The notes below the pieces were generated by a model. It saw only the letters and a program-made list of their open reading frames with translations, was not told the origin of the DNA and did not search any database. 38,308 bases of DNA from Janthinobacterium sp. UMAB-56. Its GTDB lineage: Bacteria > Pseudomonadota > Gammaproteobacteria > Burkholderiales > Burkholderiaceae_D. Below are positions 27,053 to 35,819 of this stretch, in pieces (within the stretch, counting starts at the first letter, position 1; the number at the start of each line of letters is the position of its first letter). The stretch lies in assembly GCF_900095265.1 (NCBI RefSeq), contig NZ_LT607675.1, positions 1-38,308 on the forward strand, read 5' to 3'. The position numbers and the translations under genes are program-made.

Positions 27053-28405
27053 TCAGCGCGCGCCGCTGCCGAGGGAAGCCGGCGCAAACGTCGCGTCCGG
27101 GTAGCGCGGCATGATCTTGTACTGCGCCGATTTTTCATTGAGGACCTGGTTGGCGAACCAGGTGTTCGACAGCAGGTCGTAGAAGCCGAAGGTAACGCCG
27201 GTGGTCGCCGGCAGGTCCGGCATGGTCACCGGCAACTGCCACATGGTCTTCCACAGCTGACCCTTTGCATCCCAGCGGTCGCCCAGCACCGCCATCCAGG
27301 TGTCCTCGTCCAGGTAGTAGCGGCCTTTCGGTGCCACATGACGCACGCCGGGCTTCACATTCGCTTCCACCACCCAGACACGGTGCAACTCCCAACGTAC
27401 CATATCGGGATTCAAGTGCTTGTCATTGATCAAGTCCAGGTCCTTGCCCGCCAGCGCACGGTTGCTGTTATACGGAATAAGCATCTCCTTCTTGCCGATC
27501 AGTTTCCAGTCGAAACGGTCGAGGCGCCCCGCGAACACACTCACTTCGTCAAAGCTCATCACACCGGCGGTGGCCGGGGTCGGGGTGTCGCAGCAGGCGT
27601 TCGGCAGCTTGCGAGTGCGGCGCTGCCCCGCCAGGTAGACGTAGCCGAGGTCGCGCTCCGAGTCCAGGTTCAGGCGTCCGAGGATAGCCTCGCCGGCACG
27701 GATCGGCGGCCCGGCGTTGACCAGGCGCAGATTCCAGTAATTGCCGTCGGCCGCTTCCGGCGTGCCGTCCTTGTAGAAGTAAGGCATGCTCTGGTCGGCG
27801 AGACCATCGACCGTCATCACCGGCTTGCCGGCCGAGGTGACCAGGTAGGCACGGTTATCGAACTGCCAGTCCTCTCCGCGCCAGGACAGCAGATGGTTCC
27901 ACATCGCTTCGGCGCCATCCTTCGGGATCGGGAAAGGAATGCCGCCGTAAGCCCCGACAGGGATCTGCCGCTCATTCAGCTTGGCCGCAGTGGCGTTTTT
28001 CCGGGTGTTGTCGTAGACCCATTGCGGAGCCGCCGCCGTGCGGTGCGTCGGGTAGACATCGATGCGGTAGCTCGCATGCTTGGTGAGCATGGCCTTGGCG
28101 CCGTCGCTCAGCTTGTCGGCGTACTGGCCCATATTCTTGGCGGTGATCGAATACAGCGGCTTCTCGCTTGCGTAGGGGTCCTGGTCACGCCGGCCGCCGG
28201 CCTTGAAACCGGCCGGCACCTTGGTCAATCCACCGCCCCATGCGGGAATGCTGCCCTCCTTGTTGCCGGCCTTCTCCGCGCCCAGCGGGGTCAGCGTCGT
28301 GCCGAGTTTTGCGGCGTCCTCGGCGCCAACTGCGGCGCCGGCCATGCCGTGGATGCCAACCAGCCCGCCGATGCCTGCCGCAATGATTGCTCTCTTGAAG
28401 TTCAT
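27053..28405 (-). CDS. DUF1329 exported protein
   Basis: This 450-residue DUF1329 protein has a signal peptide cleaved around residue 27 (AGAAVGAED). The mature start AKLGTTLTPLGAEKAGNKEG and the later PxGxYGGIPFPIP motif (VGAYGGIPFPIPKDGAEAMW) are the hallmarks. The fold is LolB-like, suggesting binding of a lipid-like molecule in the periplasm. It is 18 bases downstream of the DUF1302 gene; the DUF1302-DUF1329 pair is a recognised unit. Confidence 0.93.
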   Translation of the reverse strand: MNFKRAIIAAGIGGLVGIHGMAGAAVGAEDAAKLGTTLTPLGAEKAGNKEGSIPAWGGGLTKVPAGFKAGGRRDQDPYASEKPLYSITAKNMGQYADKLSDGAKAMLTKHASYRIDVYPTHRTAAAPQWVYDNTRKNATAAKLNERQIPVGAYGGIPFPIPKDGAEAMWNHLLSWRGEDWQFDNRAYLVTSAGKPVMTVDGLADQSMPYFYKDGTPEAADGNYWNLRLVNAGPPIRAGEAILGRLNLDSERDLGYVYLAGQRRTRKLPNACCDTPTPATAGVMSFDEVSVFAGRLDRFDWKLIGKKEMLIPYNSNRALAGKDLDLINDKHLNPDMVRWELHRVWVVEANVKPGVRHVAPKGRYYLDEDTWMAVLGDRWDAKGQLWKTMWQLPVTMPDLPATTGVTFGFYDLLSNTWFANQVLNEKSAQYKIMPRYPDATFAPASLGSGAR

Positions 28406-28423
28406 GGTGTGTCTCCCTGTTGA

Positions 28424-30133
28424 TTAGAATGTGCGGCGCAGCGATACCGAGACGAAATCGCGGTCCTTCAGCGCCTGCTTATAGGTGTATACGGCGCCGG
28501 TATTGAGCGGCACTGCGGTCGGCGCGGCGGCGCCGTAGTAGTGGGTGAAGTTCAGGCTGAAGTGCCAGGTATCTTCGTAGCGCCCGGTAAGGCCGATGCT
28601 GATGTCGCCGCCCTTGTCGGGGCCGAACACCGAGCCGAATACGCCCGACGTGCCTTTCGGCGTGTAGCCGATGCCCACCGGGACATCGATGTCCAGGCCC
28701 GGCCTGAACTGACGGTAGGTCGGTGTGTAGACCGCGCGCATGCCCCATGCGTCACGAGTCGCGTTCGGGTCGAAGTGGTCGGCATGCGAGGTGATGCTGG
28801 TGACGCGGTTCCAGGCAAGTTCGCCCAGCAGCGTCGATTCGGGGGAAATGACATTGGGCGACAGCGACGCCAGCGTCGAGATATTCAGGTGGGCAGTGCG
28901 GCCCACTGGATAGACCGTGTTATCGCGGTTGTCCGAGGGCGCCGTCGGGCCGCCGAAAGCTGCCGGGACAATGCCGTACAGGTCGGTCGATCCTGCATGA
29001 CTGAGCGGCGAGTTATGGCGTACCGACGCTTCAGCGGCTATATTGAACTCGCCGAACGTCCTGGACGCGCTGACGCCGTAGGTCCGGATGCCCTCATGGT
29101 AAAAATAGCGGAAGCCCGCCGGCGCTGGACCGGTGGCGGTCTGGGCCATGCTCATCACGATGTCCATCGACTTGCTGTGATAACGGGCGGCGTAGAAACC
29201 CAGGTCGATGTCGCTGCCGGCAGGCGTCCATTTGAGCTGGATCCCACCCTGCCCTGAGTCCTTGGCATTCACGTCGCCAAGGTAGCGCGCGCGTGGAGCC
29301 GGCGGAGGGCCGAGGAGCAGGCTTTCCCGACCAGGACCGATGTTGTCGCCGGAGCTGAAGTAACTGCCCGACGCCGGTAGCCGGTTCTCTTCCCACTCGT
29401 ACTGGTAATAGCCGCCAAGCGTGAGATTCGAGGAAAGCTGGATCTGGCCCGATACCTGTCCCACCGGCCGTATCAGTTCCTTGAACGGGGTATTCGGGAC
29501 CGACTGTCCCTTGATCACGTCGATCGGCTGCTGGGCTGCCGCGATCCCGTTCATGCCGTAGAACAGGGTCTCGCCGTAGACCAGCGCATGGCGCCCAACC
29601 CGCACCGAGACCGGCATCTCGCCGATCGTACCGTTGGCGAACACAAAGGCTTCGAGCAGCTCGGCCTTGCGGCCGTGCAGCTTGCGCGCCGTCTCGGTGA
29701 ATTCGGTATGCGGCACCGACACGGCGTTGTAGGTGAAGGGCGAATTGTTGTCGGTGCTGCGGTTGTACACCGAGTCGTACCATGCCGCACCGCTCACGCG
29801 GGCGCCGAAGTTCTTGTAGGCCAGGTCGATCTCGGACAACAGGTCGACACGGTTCGAAACCAGGCCCCGGCTGAAGTTGCGGTCACCATCGTCGCCATTC
29901 GTGGCGTCCGGCCCGTCCACAAGCTCGGCGCTGCGGCTCTTCACGCGAACCGCAGCGCTGTACTTGACCGTGTTATCCCAGCGCAGCTTCAGGTCAGGAT
30001 TGCCGGTATCGATATCGGCCGCGCCGGCGCTGCGCAGGGTCAGCAGCTGGCCGAATGCGAGCGCCAGCAGCAGTACCGCATGGCTTGCTTTTCCGGGATG
30101 TGAACGTGGGTGGGGACTTGCTTGGTGTCTCAT
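28424..30133 (-). CDS. DUF1302 outer-membrane protein
   Basis: This protein of about 569 residues has a signal peptide (VLLLALAFGQLLTLRSAGA). The mature body is rich in alternating beta strands and ends in aromatic Phe (SLRRTF), typical of outer-membrane barrels. The start at 30133 is chosen because GGAG lies six bases upstream; an ATG eight codons earlier has no ribosome binding site. DUF1302 proteins are predicted channels paired with DUF1329 and often found in catabolic clusters. It lies ~120 bp after the MFS gene. Confidence 0.9.
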   Translation of the reverse strand: MRHQASPHPRSHPGKASHAVLLLALAFGQLLTLRSAGAADIDTGNPDLKLRWDNTVKYSAAVRVKSRSAELVDGPDATNGDDGDRNFSRGLVSNRVDLLSEIDLAYKNFGARVSGAAWYDSVYNRSTDNNSPFTYNAVSVPHTEFTETARKLHGRKAELLEAFVFANGTIGEMPVSVRVGRHALVYGETLFYGMNGIAAAQQPIDVIKGQSVPNTPFKELIRPVGQVSGQIQLSSNLTLGGYYQYEWEENRLPASGSYFSSGDNIGPGRESLLLGPPPAPRARYLGDVNAKDSGQGGIQLKWTPAGSDIDLGFYAARYHSKSMDIVMSMAQTATGPAPAGFRYFYHEGIRTYGVSASRTFGEFNIAAEASVRHNSPLSHAGSTDLYGIVPAAFGGPTAPSDNRDNTVYPVGRTAHLNISTLASLSPNVISPESTLLGELAWNRVTSITSHADHFDPNATRDAWGMRAVYTPTYRQFRPGLDIDVPVGIGYTPKGTSGVFGSVFGPDKGGDISIGLTGRYEDTWHFSLNFTHYYGAAAPTAVPLNTGAVYTYKQALKDRDFVSVSLRRTF

Positions 30134-30210
30134 GGATTCTCCAGTCTGGTTTTTCACGGGCAGTTGTCACCGCTGCCTTGCTTCTGAGGATGTCGTTAGC
30201 CGACGAGAAT

Positions 30211-30255
30211 GGTCGCAACGCCGCTGCGACCGCGCATGGCGCCGTCTTGACGGCG
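30211..30255 (-). other. Two adjacent hairpins between MFS and DUF1302 genes
   Basis: GGTCGCA/TGCGACC (30211-30231, 7-nt loop) and CGCCGTC/GACGGCG (30240-30255, 2-nt loop) are perfect 7-bp stems directly after the MFS stop. Without T-runs they look like processing or attenuation structures, not full terminators. Confidence 0.4.
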
Positions 30256-31401
30256 TCAGGAATGCGACAGCACTACCTTGCCGGTGCGGCGTGGCAGAAA
30301 GCAGGCAACCGCGCAGCTGGCGATGAGCACTGCGGCCACGCCCAGGCTGGGATAGCCAGCCAACTTGACCAGGGTGCCACCGAGCAGCGGCCCGACCGCC
30401 GCGCCGAGCATCACCATGGCCGGGGTGGCGCCCACGGCACGGCCGCTTGGATCGAGCGCCGCCAGGAGTCCGAAAGCGAAGGTGTGCGTAAAGATCATGA
30501 CCGCAGCGAAGAACAGTGCGCCGGCCGCGTAGGGAAGGAAAGTCTCGCTCTGCGTGAGCAGCAGTGCCAGAATGGCCTGCAGGATCGGGCCGCATACCAG
30601 CACCGCACGGGCATTGATGCGCCGCTGGAGCAAGGCCGCCAGCGGCGCCGGAATCAGGTTGACGAAGCCGAGTGCAATCAACAGCCCGCCTACTGCAGCC
30701 GCGCCGTAACCACGGTCGGCGCCGATGCGCTCGACAAAGGCGAACATCATCGCCTGCGTCATGGCCATGCAGCTGACACCCATGGCGGCCAGCCAGACGG
30801 CACGCGGCAATTTCCCGATCACGCCGGGTGCGGCGACGCCCGCTGTACGATTGGCCGGGAATCCGGCGGCGGCGGTACAGGCGGCGACCGCCATGACCCC
30901 GGCGAAGGTCCAGAACAACGCGGACGCGCCGACGGCGGCCACGATATTCGGGACGCCGCCCATGAAGGCGACGCCGAACACGCCCAGGGCGAAGCCGACG
31001 ATGGCGAACAGACGGTGGGGATTGTGGCTGCAGCCGATGGCGGCGTGGGTGAGGCTCAGTGCAGTGCCCGTGGCGAGGCCGGCACACAGGTGCAGCACGG
31101 CCATGAGCGGGAAGGCATCCACCAACGCGACGGCGCCGAATGCGCAGGCGGCGACGGCGAAGCTGCCCGCCGCGACCGCGCGCGCCGGCATGCGGCCAGA
31201 GCGCGGCGCGACAATGGCGCTCGCGGCCACCGCGCCGATCAGAAACAAGGTGGCCAGTCCGCCGGCCTGCTGGGGGTCGAGGCCATAACCACTGATGAGG
31301 ACGCCGACCCAGACCGGCAAAGCCACCAGATCGACCATCCCCGCGCAATGCGCCACCATCAGGGCCGCCCGGCCGCCCCAGCTTTCCGCAGTAGTTCCCA
31401 T
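30256..31401 (-). CDS. MFS transporter
   Basis: This 381-residue major facilitator protein has about 12 hydrophobic helices and a short N-terminus. AAGGAG precedes the start. It is divided from the gallate operon by a 175-bp gap that contains the nod-box-like promoter P4, so it belongs to the transport unit and not to the gallate transcript. An aromatic acid or polyphenol substrate is likely. No close relation to the GalP/PcaK signature could be recognised. Confidence 0.88.
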   Translation of the reverse strand: MGTTAESWGGRAALMVAHCAGMVDLVALPVWVGVLISGYGLDPQQAGGLATLFLIGAVAASAIVAPRSGRMPARAVAAGSFAVAACAFGAVALVDAFPLMAVLHLCAGLATGTALSLTHAAIGCSHNPHRLFAIVGFALGVFGVAFMGGVPNIVAAVGASALFWTFAGVMAVAACTAAAGFPANRTAGVAAPGVIGKLPRAVWLAAMGVSCMAMTQAMMFAFVERIGADRGYGAAAVGGLLIALGFVNLIPAPLAALLQRRINARAVLVCGPILQAILALLLTQSETFLPYAAGALFFAAVMIFTHTFAFGLLAALDPSGRAVGATPAMVMLGAAVGPLLGGTLVKLAGYPSLGVAAVLIASCAVACFLPRRTGKVVLSHS

Positions 31402-31499
31402 TTCTGTCTCCTTGATATTGTGTCACCCTTGGCCCCGCATACGTTGTGCGGGACATCTCGTTGTTTCCGCGCCGGCTGGCGCGAGGTGACCGATTGCCT

Positions 31500-31565
31500 A
31501 CTCTAGCGGCAGAGCGCAGCCCCCACAACTCAGACCTTTCGATTGCTGGTATCGCGGGGATCAAT
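31500..31565 (-). promoter_or_regulatory. Nod-box-like promoter P4 of the MFS/transport unit
   Basis: Minus strand: ATT-GATCCCCGC-GAT from 31565, ATC-GAAAGGTCT-GAG from 31543 (22 bp on), and TAGAGT at 31505-31500, 60 bp from the first base. It is the most degenerate of the four and was found by scanning intergenic gaps with the model from the other three, so it is less certain. It predicts a leader of about 92 bases. Confidence 0.6.
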
Positions 31566-31576
31566 AGCTGCACCGT

Positions 31577-32803
31577 TCAGGCCGATGCGGGCACCCGGCG
31601 CGTAGCGAGGAAGTCTTCCAGGCTTTCGCCGCGCATGCTCGCGTAGACCTCCAAGTTCGACGTGCGCCGCACCCGCGCGAACTTTTCGAGCACGAAGAAG
31701 GACACGCCATACCTGATCAGGCCGAGCCAGTCGCAGTTGCGCACCAGCGCCCTTTCCTCTTCGCTGAGTCCGGACTCTTCGAACGCCGCCTCGACGTCGC
31801 GCGTCACTAAGGCACGGAAGGCAGGCTCGCGGTGCCGCCAGAAGAAGCGGTTGAGCCCGAGCGCCTTGACGCTGTGTGCGATGTCAAAGGCATAGGTGCC
31901 GGGGATATCCTCTACACCCGACAGTTGCTCGTTGGCATGCGCGCGCACGGCTTCCCGTGGCCCGGCGCCGACTTGCTCATACACCGCCACCGCCATATTC
32001 GTGGTCGTGGCGAGGTAATGGTTCTGGTGCAAGCAGCGGATCTGGCCATCCATGGCGCCGCGCATGGCCATCCACATGATGACTTCCGCGCTTTCCGCTC
32101 CACCGCGACGTATCAGCTCCGCATGCGACAGTGCCTTGAGCACTTCGGGCTGTTCAACGAACAGGCGCAAGAATTCCTCGTCCCAGTCGGTGTCGTTGAA
32201 GCCGGTGCGTTCGCCGTGGATCTGGTGCGACAGCCCGCCGGTGCCGACCACGACCACCTTCAAGTCTTCCGGGAAGGATTCGATGGCGCGCCGCACGGCT
32301 TGGCCGAGCTTGTAACAGCGCGCGGCGGTCGGCAACGGGTGCTGGAGTACATTGATGGCGATCGGCAGGATGGCGCCCGGCCAGGCTGGCTCGTGCGGCC
32401 ACATCAGCGCCAGCGGCGAATTGCAACCGTGGTCGAGCGGCCGGTCCTGGAACACGGCCATGTCGAATTCCTCGTTCAGCAGGCGGTTGGCGACGTGTTC
32501 GGCAAGCTTCGGGTGGCCCATGATATTGGGTAGCGGCCGCCGCCCTGCCCCCTCGTCGGCCATGTCGAATTCCGGCGACACGCCGATGGCGAAGGTGGGA
32601 TAGCAGTCGAAGAAGAAGCTGTTTCCGTGGTCATTATAGAAAAAGACCAGGACGTCCGGCTGTTTTTCTTCCAGCCATTTCGCCACCGGCTTGTAGCCTT
32701 CAAACAGCGGCGCCCAGGCCGGGTCGTTCTGCCGCTGCCTGTCATAGGCCAGGCCAATGGTAGGGACGTGGGAGGTCCCGATACCGCCAATGATGTATGC
32801 CAT
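31577..32803 (-). CDS. galA: Gallate dioxygenase-like extradiol enzyme (DesB/GalA type)
   Basis: This 408-residue class III extradiol dioxygenase has a LigB-like catalytic domain followed by a LigA-like C-terminal domain in one chain, the arrangement of DesB and GalA (~420 residues). Likely Fe(II) ligands are His12 (GTSHVP), His59 (NDHGNSFF) and a Glu near 237-240 (GAESAE); His193 (GLSHQ) is the catalytic base. The neighbouring tautomerase, hydratase and aldolase genes supply the next steps of 4,5-cleavage, supporting gallate as substrate. A protocatechuate or methylgallate preference cannot be excluded. Confidence 0.88.
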   Translation of the reverse strand: MAYIIGGIGTSHVPTIGLAYDRQRQNDPAWAPLFEGYKPVAKWLEEKQPDVLVFFYNDHGNSFFFDCYPTFAIGVSPEFDMADEGAGRRPLPNIMGHPKLAEHVANRLLNEEFDMAVFQDRPLDHGCNSPLALMWPHEPAWPGAILPIAINVLQHPLPTAARCYKLGQAVRRAIESFPEDLKVVVVGTGGLSHQIHGERTGFNDTDWDEEFLRLFVEQPEVLKALSHAELIRRGGAESAEVIMWMAMRGAMDGQIRCLHQNHYLATTTNMAVAVYEQVGAGPREAVRAHANEQLSGVEDIPGTYAFDIAHSVKALGLNRFFWRHREPAFRALVTRDVEAAFEESGLSEEERALVRNCDWLGLIRYGVSFFVLEKFARVRRTSNLEVYASMRGESLEDFLATRRVPASA

Positions 32804-32820
32804 GATGGCTCCCGAATGGT

Positions 32821-32870
32821 GAGTGTGAGTGGGTGTGAGTGAGTGTGAGTGAGTCTGAGTGCGGGTGAGT
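32821..32870 (+). repeat. Five tandem decamers upstream of the dioxygenase start
   Basis: Five consecutive 10-bp units share the consensus GAGTGTGAGT: units 1 and 3 are identical, 2 and 4 differ by one base, and 5 is more degenerate. The array lies 18-67 bp before the dioxygenase ATG, between it and the NTF2-like gene, and will be in the mRNA as a CA-rich, G-poor leader. Confidence 0.85.
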
Positions 32871-32878
32871 GTCGGCTG

Positions 32879-33304
32879 TCAGGCGATCCAGAACGAACCG
32901 CGTCGCTGCGCGAATTTCCAGCCTGCTTGCGTCAAGATGAAGCGGTCGACGAAGACGCCCGGCACCGGTGCGCCCGATTGCGCGATGGCGCCGTCCGCCG
33001 GCCGATTGGCGCACAGGAGCAATATCCGCGACCTGCCGCGCGCCGCGCGTTCACTGTCGACGTCGATCAGGATATCGCTGCAGACATGGAAGGTCATGGT
33101 GTCGTCCGGCCGCTTGCGAAACGCCGCCAGGATCGCCTCGCGTCCGCGGATGGCCTGTGCGGGTGCCGAGGGGCGGTACAGCACGGCATCGTCCGTGAAC
33201 AGCTCGGCCAGCTCGTCGAAGCGGCGTTCGTCGTTCAGGTAGGCGTAGTGCGATACCAGTGCGCCGCAGGCGCGCTGTATCGCTATTTCGTCGTGGAGGT
33301 GCAT
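32879..33304 (-). CDS. NTF2-like (SnoaL-fold) protein
   Basis: This 141-residue protein has an NTF2-like cone fold: an N-terminal helix pair (IQRACGALVSHYAYLNDERR), FDELAELFTDDAVLYRPS, then curved strands ending FILTQAGWKFAQRRGSFW. Members include small subunits of ring-hydroxylating dioxygenases and stand-alone dehydratases or isomerases. GAAGGA precedes the start. It sits within the gallate operon between the alpha/beta hydrolase and dioxygenase genes. It could be an isomerase or dehydratase for a side step. The catalytic residues are not obvious. Confidence 0.8.
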   Translation of the reverse strand: MHLHDEIAIQRACGALVSHYAYLNDERRFDELAELFTDDAVLYRPSAPAQAIRGREAILAAFRKRPDDTMTFHVCSDILIDVDSERAARGRSRILLLCANRPADGAIAQSGAPVPGVFVDRFILTQAGWKFAQRRGSFWIA

Positions 33305-33327
33305 GGATTTCCTTCGCTATGCAAGAA

Positions 33328-34026
33328 TCATTCGGGCAGGGCCAGCCACTCGCGCAGTGCGCCGAGCACTGCGGCAGGCTGCTCCATCATCGACATATGG
33401 CCGCAGGCCGGTACCAGGCGCAGCATCGCGCGCGGCGCCAGTTCCGCCATGCGGCGATGGCGCTCGGGCGGACTCCAGCCATCGTCCATGCCGCACAGGA
33501 TGAGCGTCGGGCAAGCGATGCCCTTCAAGACACTGGTTGCATCCGGCCGGGCGAGCAAGGCGCGGGTCTGCGCCTGGTAAATCGCGCCCGACATCCGGCC
33601 CACCATGTCGCGCACGGCCTGGACCAGCGCCACCTCCTCGCGGTGCTGCGGCGCCAGCATCGGCAAGCCCCACACCGTCGCTATCGCCTCGATGCCCTGC
33701 TCCAGCGCCTGGTTCAACAGCACGGCACGCCTGCCGGCTTCGCCCTCGGCCACGGGCTCGAAGCCGGTGTCGAGCAGCGCCAGGCGTTCGACCCGTGGCG
33801 CGGCGCGGCGCAGCACCTCCAGCGCGACCCGACCGCCCATCGAGTGGCCCGCCAGTGCAAAACGCTCGGGCGCGTGGCGCAGGACGTGCTCGGCCATCGC
33901 CTGCAGAGAATCCTGTTCCGCAAATTTCATGATCCGCACATCGTAGTCGCGCCGCAAGGCGTCGGCCTGGGATTGCCATACCACTTCGTCGCACAACAGG
34001 CCGCACAACAACATCACTGTCTTCAT
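33328..34026 (-). CDS. Alpha/beta hydrolase
   Basis: This 232-residue alpha/beta hydrolase has the nucleophile elbow GHSMGG (Ser62), a likely acid in CGMDDGW and the catalytic His in PACGHMS. It resembles esterases and C-C hydrolases of aromatic pathways. It is embedded in the gallate operon 36 bases after the aldolase gene. A role in releasing gallate or a phenolic acid from an ester is possible but unproven, since canonical gallate pathways do not need such an enzyme. Confidence 0.85.
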   Translation of the reverse strand: MKTVMLLCGLLCDEVVWQSQADALRRDYDVRIMKFAEQDSLQAMAEHVLRHAPERFALAGHSMGGRVALEVLRRAAPRVERLALLDTGFEPVAEGEAGRRAVLLNQALEQGIEAIATVWGLPMLAPQHREEVALVQAVRDMVGRMSGAIYQAQTRALLARPDATSVLKGIACPTLILCGMDDGWSPPERHRRMAELAPRAMLRLVPACGHMSMMEQPAAVLGALREWLALPE

Positions 34027-34062
34027 CGCTGTTTCCTCCTAGCTTGCCAGACTGTCCATGGC

Positions 34063-34761
34063 TCAATCGATATAGCGCAGGCCGGCCTGCGCCAGCGCGC
34101 CGCGCATATCGTACATATCCAGGCCCAGCACGCCTGCGGCCAGTTTCGCGCGCTTGGCGACCTCCAGTTCTTCACGCCGCTGCGCCAGCTCCGCCACCCG
34201 GACCGCATCGGCGGCGGGCACCACCACGACGCCATCCTCGTCGGCAACGATCACGTCGCCCGGGTTCACCAGGGCGCCGGCGCACAGCACGGGAATATTG
34301 ACCGAGCCGAGCGTCGACTTGATGGTGCCTTTCGCACTCACGCACTTGCTCCACACCGGGAAGCCCATCTCGCGCAGTACCTTCACGTCGCGCACGCCGG
34401 CGTCAATCACCAGGGCGCGCGCCCCGCGCGCTTGGAAACTGGTGGCCAAGAGGTCACCGAAGTAGCCGTCCGTGCACTCGGCCGTGATGGCGGCGACCAC
34501 GATATCGCCCGGTTCGATCTGCTCGGCCGCCACATGCATCATCCAGTTGTCGCCCGGGTGCAGCAACACGGTGACGGCGGTGCCGGCGGCGGCCGCATCC
34601 TGGTAGATCGGGCGCAGAGAGGGCTTCATCAGGCCGACCCTGCCCATCGCCTCGTGCACGGTTGCGCTACCCAGTCGACCGAGCTGTTCGACCGCCGTGG
34701 CGTCGGCGCGCCCGATGCCGCGGCGCACCACGCCGAGTTGGTTGATAAAGGGGGTGGCCAT
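34063..34761 (-). CDS. ligK: 4-carboxy-4-hydroxy-2-oxoadipate aldolase / oxaloacetate decarboxylase
   Basis: This 232-residue class II pyruvate aldolase has the RraA-like fold. Signatures are [20 protein letters not shown] and the [14 protein letters not shown] segment. It splits 4-carboxy-4-hydroxy-2-oxoadipate into pyruvate and oxaloacetate, the last step of protocatechuate/gallate 4,5-cleavage (LigK, GalC). The start at 34761 follows AAAGGA and lies one base past the stop of the hydratase gene. A longer reading would overlap that gene and is rejected. Confidence 0.93.
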   Translation of the reverse strand: MATPFINQLGVVRRGIGRADATAVEQLGRLGSATVHEAMGRVGLMKPSLRPIYQDAAAAGTAVTVLLHPGDNWMMHVAAEQIEPGDIVVAAITAECTDGYFGDLLATSFQARGARALVIDAGVRDVKVLREMGFPVWSKCVSAKGTIKSTLGSVNIPVLCAGALVNPGDVIVADEDGVVVVPAADAVRVAELAQRREELEVAKRAKLAAGVLGLDMYDMRGALAQAGLRYID

Positions 34762-34762
34762 A

Positions 34763-35800
34763 TCAGAGTCCTTTGCGTTGTAGTTGTGCGTCCAGACGCG
34801 GGAACACGGCGCGCGCATTGCCCTCGTAGATGCGGTAGCGCTCGTCGTCGCTGAGAGCTGCCGCCTCGATGTAGCGCCTGGTGTCGTCGTAGTAATGGCC
34901 GGTATCGGGATCGATGCCGCGCACGGCGCCGATCATCTCCGACGCGAACAGGACGTTTTTCACCGGGATTACGCGGGTCAACAGGTCGATGCCCGGCTGG
35001 TGGTAGACGCAGGTATCGAAGAAGATGTTGTTCAGCAGGTGCTCTTGCAGGAGCGGCTTCTTCAGCTCCTGGGCCAGGCCGCGGAAGCGCCCCCAGTGAT
35101 ATGGCACCGCGCCGCCGCCATGGGGAATCAGGAACTTCAGGGTCGGGAATTCTTTGAACAGCTCGCCCGTCAGGCACTGCATGAAGGCGGTGGTGTCCGC
35201 GTTCAGGTAGTGCGCGCCGGTGGTGTGGAAGCAGGCATTGCAGCTGGTCGAGACGTGTATCATCGCCGGGATATCGTATTCCACCATCTTCTCGTACAGT
35301 GGGTACCAGTGACGGTCGGTCAGCGGCGGCGACGTCCAGTGTCCGCCCGATGGATCGGGATTGAGGTTGACGCCGACGAAGCCGTAGTCACGCACGCAGC
35401 GCTCCAGCTCGGCAATGCAGGTCTCCGGCGCCACGCCCGGCGACTGCGGCAACATCGCCGCGCCGACAAAGTGGTCGGGAAACAGCTGCGCCACCCGCGC
35501 GCACAGTTCGTTGCAGATGGCGGTCCAGGTGGCGCTGGTCTGGAAGTCGCCGATATGGTGGGCCATGAAGCTGGCGCGCGGCGAGAATATGGTCAGGTCC
35601 GAGCCGCGTTCCTGCATCAGCCGCAGCTGGTTGCCCTCGATTGTGTCGCGCAACTCGTCGTCCGAAATGCGCAGCTCCGAGGCCTTTGGCCCCAGCGCTG
35701 GCGTGTTCAGGTTGGCGATCTGCAACTGGCGCCAGTGTTCCAGTGCTTTCGGTGCGGTTGTGTAATGACCGTGGCAGTCGATGATCAGGGGTGGTCGCAT
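34763..35800 (-). CDS. ligJ: 4-oxalomesaconate hydratase, LigJ-type amidohydrolase
   Basis: This 345-residue amidohydrolase-superfamily enzyme opens with [15 protein letters not shown] (His10 and His12 bind metal), the hallmark of LigJ. Further His-containing strands are [11 protein letters not shown] and [14 protein letters not shown]. LigJ hydrates 4-oxalomesaconate to 4-carboxy-4-hydroxy-2-oxoadipate. Pseudomonas putida GalB does the same step with an unrelated fold, so the operon combines a LigJ hydratase with a GalD-type tautomerase. The ribosome binding site is weak. Confidence 0.92.
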   Translation of the reverse strand: MRPPLIIDCHGHYTTAPKALEHWRQLQIANLNTPALGPKASELRISDDELRDTIEGNQLRLMQERGSDLTIFSPRASFMAHHIGDFQTSATWTAICNELCARVAQLFPDHFVGAAMLPQSPGVAPETCIAELERCVRDYGFVGVNLNPDPSGGHWTSPPLTDRHWYPLYEKMVEYDIPAMIHVSTSCNACFHTTGAHYLNADTTAFMQCLTGELFKEFPTLKFLIPHGGGAVPYHWGRFRGLAQELKKPLLQEHLLNNIFFDTCVYHQPGIDLLTRVIPVKNVLFASEMIGAVRGIDPDTGHYYDDTRRYIEAAALSDDERYRIYEGNARAVFPRLDAQLQRKGL

Positions 35801-35819
35801 GTAGGGCTTTCTCGTAGCA

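Noticed and set aside
30134..30255. Nod-box-like site in front of DUF1302
   Set aside because: No ATY-N9-GAW pair at 22-bp phasing could be found; the gap holds two hairpins instead.
25161..31506. Plus-strand open frames opposite MMPL, YCF48, DUF1329, DUF1302 and MFS genes
   Set aside because: They are antisense to well-supported genes and have compositionally biased translations.
30167..31573. A 468-residue minus-strand frame covering the MFS gene
   Set aside because: It is an alternative frame of the MFS gene, rich in Arg and Gly, with no membrane helices.
32821..32870. CRISPR-like array
   Set aside because: The units are 10 bp and directly adjacent with no spacers, so it is a simple tandem repeat.
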